Translations under genes and position numbers: made by a program
In this document: in pieces, positions 59,791 to 64,000 of the stretch
Layout: each line of letters begins with the position of its first letter
How positions within the stretch are numbered: the stretch's first letter is position 1
Notes under the pieces: generated by a model
Told to the model about the DNA's origin: nothing
Databases searched by the model: none
Seen by the model: only the letters and a program-made list of their open reading frames with translations
Origin: JBMNUM01 sp050946275
GTDB taxonomy: Bacteria; Actinomycetota; Coriobacteriia; Coriobacteriales; CADBOM01
Reading direction: 5' to 3'
NCBI GenBank assembly: GCA_050946275.1
Contig: JBMNUM010000010.1
Coordinates: 1-64,000 of the forward strand
Length of the DNA: 64,000 nt

Positions 59791-61074
59791 ATGCGTCGGT
59801 CCATCCTGCATGCCGACATGAATTGCTTCTACGCCACCGTGGAGCAGCACCGGAACCCGGAATTGCGCGGCCTGCCCATCGCGGTCGCCGGAGACCCGGA
59901 ACGGCGCAACGGCATCATCCTGGCGAAGAGCCGCGAGGCGAAGGCATACGGCGTGAAGACAGCTGAGGCGATCTGGCAGGCGCGGCAGAAGTGCCCGAGC
60001 CTCATCCTCGTCCCGCCCGATTACGCGGCATATCGTCGCTACTCGCGCCTCGCGCGCATGATCTACTACGACTACACGAACCAGGTGGAGCCGTTCGGCC
60101 TCGACGAGAGCTGGCTCGACATCACCGGCTCGCTCGAGCTGTTCGGCGGCGACGAGATGCTCGTGGCGACCGAGATATCGGAGCGGGTGAAGTCGGAGCT
60201 GGGGCTCACGGTCTCGGTCGGCGTGTCGTGGAACAAGGTGTTCGCGAAGTTCGGTTCGGACGAGGATCGCGGCGACGGCATCGTGCGCATCACGCCGGAG
60301 AACTACCGGCAGGTCGTCTGGCCCTATCCCGTGCGGGAGCTCATCTACGTGGGGCCGGCGACGGAGCGCAAGCTGCGCGAGCTCGGCATCCTCACGATCG
60401 GCGAGCTCGCGACGGCATCCGAGCGCATGCTCGTCCATCGGCTCGGCAAGATGGGCGGGGTGCTCCGCGCGTTCGCTAACGGGTTGGACTGCAGTCCGGT
60501 CAAGGTGCTCGACCCATGTGCGGGGGATACGCGGCGCGAGATCAAATCCATCGGCAACGGGCTCACCGCGCCGCACGATATCGTGGACGAGTCGTCCGCC
60601 AAGGCGCTCGTGTATCTGCTCGCGGAGTCGCTCGCGCAGCGCTTGCGCGAGGAGGGGTTCCGCTGCCGCGTCGTGGCCGTGAGCGCGCGCGATGGCGGAG
60701 ACCTCACTTTCTTCGGCAGGCAGGTGACGCTCCGCGTGCCCACGAGCATCACGGAGGAGATAGCGCGCACGGCCTTCGAGCTGTTGCGCGCGAACGTGCC
60801 ATTCGGTCCATCCCACCCGCTGCGCGCGATCGGGGTGAGGGCATGCAACCTCGTGCCGGTCGAGGTGCCCTTGCAGGGCGATCTGTTCTCCGACATGGAG
60901 CGTCGCGAGGGCCTGGAGCGGCTCGACCACGCGATTGACGGGCTCCGGAACCGGTTCGGCAACGCATGCGTGCGCCGGCTCGCCGAGCTGGCCGACGATA
61001 CGCTGACGGATCTCGACATCAAGCGCGATAACGTCGTGCATCCGGTCGGATTCTTCCATGGGGCGGCCGGATGA
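59791..61074 (+). CDS. dinB: DNA polymerase IV (Y-family, DinB)
   Basis: Error-prone translesion polymerase. Catalytic residues are in HADMNCFYATVE and LDESWLDIT (SxDE-like). The little-finger domain occupies about 240-350. A QGDLF sequence near the C-terminus fits a beta-clamp binding motif. The start is ATG 59791 behind GAGAGGAGG. Length is 427 residues. An SOS box precedes it, and a small partner gene follows. Confidence 0.93.
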   Translation: MRRSILHADMNCFYATVEQHRNPELRGLPIAVAGDPERRNGIILAKSREAKAYGVKTAEAIWQARQKCPSLILVPPDYAAYRRYSRLARMIYYDYTNQVEPFGLDESWLDITGSLELFGGDEMLVATEISERVKSELGLTVSVGVSWNKVFAKFGSDEDRGDGIVRITPENYRQVVWPYPVRELIYVGPATERKLRELGILTIGELATASERMLVHRLGKMGGVLRAFANGLDCSPVKVLDPCAGDTRREIKSIGNGLTAPHDIVDESSAKALVYLLAESLAQRLREEGFRCRVVAVSARDGGDLTFFGRQVTLRVPTSITEEIARTAFELLRANVPFGPSHPLRAIGVRACNLVPVEVPLQGDLFSDMERREGLERLDHAIDGLRNRFGNACVRRLAELADDTLTDLDIKRDNVVHPVGFFHGAAG

Positions 61075-61094
61075 GCCGGAGGAGGTGATGGCAC

Positions 61095-61367
61095 GTGGCG
61101 GCGAAGGGCATAACGGGTAGGGAGAAGCGATACGTCTCGGTCGTGGCGCATCACGACGAGGACGGGCGCGTCATCCCGTTGTCCATCGAGTGGGATGACG
61201 GGCGCGTCTTCCCCATAGACGACGTCCGCGACGTGCGCCGCGCCGCCTCGCTCAAGACCGGTGGGGATGGCATGCGCTACACGATCCGCATCGGCCGCAA
61301 CATCACCTACCTCTTCTACGAGGACCCCCGCTGGTTCGTGGAGGAGAAAGTCGTCGAGATGCCGTGA
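61095..61367 (+). CDS. Small DinB-associated protein
   Basis: A 90-residue beta-rich protein with YVSVVAHHDEDGRVIPLSIEWDDGRVFPID, then RYTIRIGRNITYLFYEDPRWFVE. Proteins with this pattern occur after dinB genes in other Gram-positives, so a role with the polymerase is inferred; no biochemical function is known to me. The start is GTG 61095 with GGAGG nine bases upstream, 20 nt after the dinB stop. Probably SOS-controlled with dinB. Confidence 0.75.
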   Translation: MAAKGITGREKRYVSVVAHHDEDGRVIPLSIEWDDGRVFPIDDVRDVRRAASLKTGGDGMRYTIRIGRNITYLFYEDPRWFVEEKVVEMP

Positions 61368-61408
61368 CGAAGGAGATGGTCGTTGCTGACGGCACTCTTC
61401 CATCGCCG

Positions 61409-61414
61409 TAGAAT
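61409..61414 (+). promoter_or_regulatory. -10-like element before nth
   Basis: TAGAAT lies about 30 nt before ATG 61445. No -35 at normal spacing was identified. Confidence 0.35.
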
Positions 61415-61444
61415 AGACATGTCCATCAGGTGAGGGGAGGCCCC

Positions 61445-62146
61445 ATGGCCGCTGAGAAGAACACGGGGAAGAAAACGGCGTCGAAGCCGCGCAAGCGCAG
61501 GAAGCCCTCGGCGAAGGTCGCGGAGCGGGCGAGCATCGTCATGGAGCGCATGGCGGAGCATTATCCGAGCAGCGGCGGGTATCTCACATCGGAGAACCCC
61601 TTCCAGCTGGTGATTGCCGTGCTGCTCTCCGCGCAGACGACCGACAAGGCCGTCAACAGCGTGACACCCGAGCTCTTCAGGCGATGGCCGACCCCCGAGG
61701 CGCTGGCCGCGGCCGACGAGCTCGAGATCCAGGAGGTCATCCATCCACTCGGCTTCTACAAGACGAAGGCCAAGCGCTGCATCGAGTGCGCGGCCACGCT
61801 GCTGACGGAGTTCGGCGGCGAGGTGCCCCGGACGATCGACGAGCTCATCAAGCTGCCGGGCGTCGGTCGCAAGACGGCCAACGTTGTGCTCAACGACGCA
61901 TTCGGGATCGCAGAGGGCGTCGCGGTCGACACGCACGTGGGCCGCATCGCGCGCAAGCTGGGCTTTTCCAGGAACACCGACCCCTCGAAGGTGGAGCAGG
62001 ACATCCTCTGGATCTTCCCCGAGAGCGAGTGGACGCACATCAACCACCGGTGGATAGCCTTCGGGCGCGAGGTCTGCGACGCGCGCAAGCCGAAGTGCTC
62101 CGAGTGCTGGCTTTCCGACGTCTGCCCGAGCTGCAAGGTGCGGTGA
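61445..62146 (+). CDS. nth: Endonuclease III
   Basis: Base-excision DNA glycosylase/AP lyase for oxidised pyrimidines. The helix-hairpin-helix is LPGVGRKTANVVL (catalytic Lys in GRKTA), the catalytic Asp is in VDTHVGRIARK, and the C-terminal [4Fe-4S] site has C-x6-C-x2-C-x5-C (CDARKPKCSECWLSDVC). A basic N-terminal tail of about 25 residues precedes it. The start is ATG 61445 behind GGGGAGG. Length is 233 residues. Confidence 0.95.
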   Translation: MAAEKNTGKKTASKPRKRRKPSAKVAERASIVMERMAEHYPSSGGYLTSENPFQLVIAVLLSAQTTDKAVNSVTPELFRRWPTPEALAAADELEIQEVIHPLGFYKTKAKRCIECAATLLTEFGGEVPRTIDELIKLPGVGRKTANVVLNDAFGIAEGVAVDTHVGRIARKLGFSRNTDPSKVEQDILWIFPESEWTHINHRWIAFGREVCDARKPKCSECWLSDVCPSCKVR

Positions 62147-62174
62147 TGCGGGTTGGTGGCCGTGCTGCAGCGGC

Positions 62175-62738
62175 CTATCTGACTTGAGCCATGAGCCCGG
62201 CGGTGCAACGTCGCTCGAGCTCCTCTGCTGGAATCGGCTGGCCTGCATCGATCCACCAGCGGAGCGTCTGCATCATCCCGCCCGCGTAGTACAACGCCGC
62301 GAAATCCGCCGGCACATCGAGCTCGATTCCCTCGTTGCGCGCGTATGCATCCAGATGCTCGAAGATCCCGACCGCTATCTGCCTCGTGAGCATGTCGATG
62401 ATCTCCACCTCCGCGCGCCTGCCCATCGCGTTGCGCGCGAGGTCGTGGTTCCCGTTGACGAACGAGATGAGCTCCCGGTGCATGTGGCGCGCGTATTCCT
62501 CTAGCCCGAGCTGGGCGGCGTCCTTGTCGATGTGCTCGAGGAACCTGTCGGTCATCGACTGCAGGAATGCCTTCATGAATGCGCCCCGGTCGGGGAAATG
62601 CCGGTAGAACGTGGCGCGGTTCACCGTCGATCGCGCGCATATATCGGTTACGCTGATCTTCTCGAACGGCATCTCCCCAAGCAGCTCCTCGTATGCATCG
62701 AAGAGCATCCTCCTCGTGCGCTGTATGCGGATATCCAT
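62175..62738 (-). CDS. TetR/AcrR family transcriptional regulator
   Basis: A 187-residue repressor-type regulator. The N-terminal helix-turn-helix shows RRMLFDAYEELLGEMPFEKISVTDICARSTVNRATFYRHFPDRGAF-like spacing, with the recognition helix around STVNRATFYRHF. The C-terminal ligand domain is helical. The start is ATG 62738 behind AAAGGGG; the frame continues upstream without a ribosome site. It is divergent from the small protein and the molybdoenzyme. Two overlapping palindromes upstream are candidate operators. Confidence 0.9.
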   Translation of the reverse strand: MDIRIQRTRRMLFDAYEELLGEMPFEKISVTDICARSTVNRATFYRHFPDRGAFMKAFLQSMTDRFLEHIDKDAAQLGLEEYARHMHRELISFVNGNHDLARNAMGRRAEVEIIDMLTRQIAVGIFEHLDAYARNEGIELDVPADFAALYYAGGMMQTLRWWIDAGQPIPAEELERRCTAGLMAQVR

Positions 62739-62774
62739 CGCCAACCCCTTTCGGAAGAGCTGCGGCGATACAGT

Positions 62775-62808
62775 TTGCAACTTCTGTTGCAAAAGCAACA
62801 GCATTGTA
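62775..62808. promoter_or_regulatory. Candidate TetR operators and -10 box
   Basis: Overlapping palindromes TTGCAAC-TTCT-GTTGCAA (62775-62792) and CTGTTGC-AAAA-GCAACAG (62784-62801) lie in the divergent region. A minus-strand TACAAT (62803-62808) sits just upstream of them relative to the regulator, so binding could block its own transcription. Confidence 0.6.
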
Positions 62809-62912
62809 TAACTGTGACCTATTCCTACCGTTTAACAGCTGAGATGATGGTATCACAGATGCGACAAATGTCGCGTAACGATATCTGAAAGCATTAAGAG
62901 AGAGGGAGCATC

Positions 62913-63215
62913 ATGGCAATGGAAGTCTACGAGGCAATCATCAAGATCCCCATCGGCAAGAAGCCCTGCACGCTCACGATCGATCGGAAGGGCGACGGAA
63001 CCTTCGAGGGCGACTTCACCGTGCTCGGTTCGACCGCACCCGTTTCCGACGGGAAGATTGACGATGAGGGCAACTTCAGCTGCGGCTGCACCATAACCAC
63101 CATCCTCGGAACCATGGAGGGCGTCGCGGAGGGTCGCGTGCACGATGGCCTGATCGAGGGCGTTGCCAAGGCGCGCATCGGCGTCCTCGAGATGAAGTCG
63201 CCCGAGCTTTGGTAG
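62913..63215 (+). CDS. Small beta-rich protein, likely lipocalin-like
   Basis: A 100-residue protein of alternating strands: VYEAIIKIPIGKKPCTLTID, GDGTFEGDFTVLGSTAPVSDGKID, and GTMEGVAEGRVHDGLIEGVAKAR. The pattern (strand, P-x-G, L-x-x, G-x-F-x-G, DGK-x-D) resembles small barrel domains seen at the ends of some flavin or molybdenum oxidoreductases. No signal peptide. The start is ATG 62913 (ATG 62919 also possible) behind GAGAGGGAG. It lies between the TetR gene and the molybdoenzyme; function unknown. Confidence 0.7.
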   Translation: MAMEVYEAIIKIPIGKKPCTLTIDRKGDGTFEGDFTVLGSTAPVSDGKIDDEGNFSCGCTITTILGTMEGVAEGRVHDGLIEGVAKARIGVLEMKSPELW

Positions 63216-63271
63216 GAGCCGTCGGTTCTAAACGCAGGTTCAAGGCTTTCTATCTGGGGAGAGGGGAAGCA

Positions 63272-64000
63272 ATGCAGAAATCATTTGTGAGCGAGACGCT
63301 GCTCGCGCGCGATGTCGTGGAGCCGGGCGATGTGAAGCTCAACGAGCGTGGCCTGAGCTATTTCGAGCAGGAGAAACCCTGGCGATACCGGGAAGGCTCC
63401 TTCGACGTGACGCGCGGCTCGGCATGGTCCGCACCCGGCTGCCACCTCGGGTGCGGCGTGCTCATCTACAGCAAGGACGGCGAGGTCGACCACGTCGAGG
63501 GCGACCCCGCGAACCCGTATAGCCAGGGGCGGCTGTGTCCCCGCTGCTGCGCGGTTTCCGACTTCGTGAACCACGAGAACCGCATCCTGTACCCGATGAA
63601 GCGTGCGCGCGAGGACCGGGGCAAGGATGCATGGGAGCGCATCACCTGGGATGAGGCGCTCGACACGGTCGAGAGGCGGTTCAACGAGTACAAGGACGAA
63701 TATGGTGCCGAGAGCGTGCTGTTCATGCAGGGCACGGGCCGCGACATCGCCGCCTACATCAGCCGCCTCGCCTGGTCGTTCGGCAGTCCGAACTACTTTT
63801 TCAGCCTCTCGAACGTGGCCTGCTTCGGGCCGCGTATCTTCGCGAGCATGATGACCACGGGCTCCTTCATGGTTGGCGACTACTCCCAGCAGTTCATCGA
63901 CCGATACGATAACCCCGAGTGGGTCTGTCCGGGTGTCGTGGTGGTGTGGGGCAACAATCCCGTCGTCGCCAACTCGGATGGCGCTTACGGCCACTGGGTG
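63272..64000 (+). CDS. Molybdopterin-dependent oxidoreductase, 5' part (runs off the window)
   Basis: First 243 residues of a DMSO-reductase-superfamily enzyme. The Fe-S region has C57-x3-C61-x27-C89, with C92 and C93, but lacks the third Cys of the usual C-x3-C-x3-C start (Ile at 65). MKRAREDRGKDAWERITWDEAL and FGSPNYFFSLSNVACFG match the acetylene hydratase / catechol dehydroxylase / pyrogallol transhydroxylase group. There is no Tat signal, so it is probably cytoplasmic. The start is ATG 63272 behind GAGGGGAAG. The 3' end is outside the window. Confidence 0.88.
   Translation, partial: MQKSFVSETLLARDVVEPGDVKLNERGLSYFEQEKPWRYREGSFDVTRGSAWSAPGCHLGCGVLIYSKDGEVDHVEGDPANPYSQGRLCPRCCAVSDFVNHENRILYPMKRAREDRGKDAWERITWDEALDTVERRFNEYKDEYGAESVLFMQGTGRDIAAYISRLAWSFGSPNYFFSLSNVACFGPRIFASMMTTGSFMVGDYSQQFIDRYDNPEWVCPGVVVVWGNNPVVANSDGAYGHWV

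Overview
The window is a GC-rich, densely packed bacterial chromosome segment. It has Gram-positive translation signals (AGGAGG-type ribosome sites; frequent GTG and TTG starts), the MEP isoprenoid genes ispE and ispH, a membrane pyrophosphatase, anaerobe-type oxygen-defence and molybdenum enzymes, and an actinobacterial DUF177/coiled-coil gene pair. Together these suggest an anaerobic gut-type actinobacterium of the class Coriobacteriia, perhaps Eggerthellales. That placement is inference; no rRNA gene is present.

Region by region. 1-7.6 kb: tadA, ispE, tRNA-Gln, glmU, prs, pth, gpsA, purH. 7.9-9.0 kb: a SepIVA-like coiled-coil gene and DUF177. 9.1-17.4 kb: the nusA/infB operon (rimP, nusA, rnpM/ylxR, infB, rbfA, nrnA, truB, ribF), preceded by a promoter and an apparent attenuator. 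17.4-23.2 kb: K+-dependent-type membrane pyrophosphatase, a lipoprotein, a fluoride riboswitch with its FluC channel, and dnaG. 23.3-27.6 kb: an ArsB/NhaD-type permease, an unknown gene, coaX and a MATE exporter. 27.7-28.0 kb: a tRNA-Ile2(CAT) with a duplicated 3' end. 28.2-31.9 kb: molybdate transport, with modA convergent to modBC; ModB carries an extra extracytoplasmic domain. 32.1-38.6 kb: an accessory block with an LEA-like protein ending in an EF-hand loop, a cytoplasmic-looking leucine-rich-repeat protein, a DUF2201/VWA protein and a convergent MoxR-type AAA+ ATPase fused to a methyltransferase. 39-41.1 kb: one long rubredoxin/glutamate-synthase/rubrerythrin fusion. 41.3-42.8 kb: a YbjN-like gene, a possible small RNA, tRNA-Val and repeats. 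42.8-48.2 kb: an ABC-F ATPase, an M50 peptidase, scpA, scpB and an RluB-type enzyme. 48.2-48.9 kb: two repeat arrays. 49-59.7 kb: tyrA, aroA, cmk, plsC, ispH, a DUF512 radical-SAM gene, der, plsY, rpe and a cysteine desulfurase. 59.7-62.1 kb: an SOS-type dinB unit and nth. 62.2-64 kb: a TetR repressor, a small beta-rich protein and the start of a molybdopterin enzyme resembling acetylene hydratase and catechol dehydroxylases.

Functional links. The translation and transcription genes form one long co-oriented operon. ModABC would supply molybdenum for the enzyme at the right edge. The rubrerythrin fusion fits an anaerobe that must remove peroxide. Several families of short palindromes are scattered between genes, and some copies lie inside coding sequences. 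The most novel-looking items are the AAA+/methyltransferase with its VWA partner, the multi-domain rubrerythrin fusion, the ModB ectodomain, the repeat arrays and the leader attenuator of the nusA operon.
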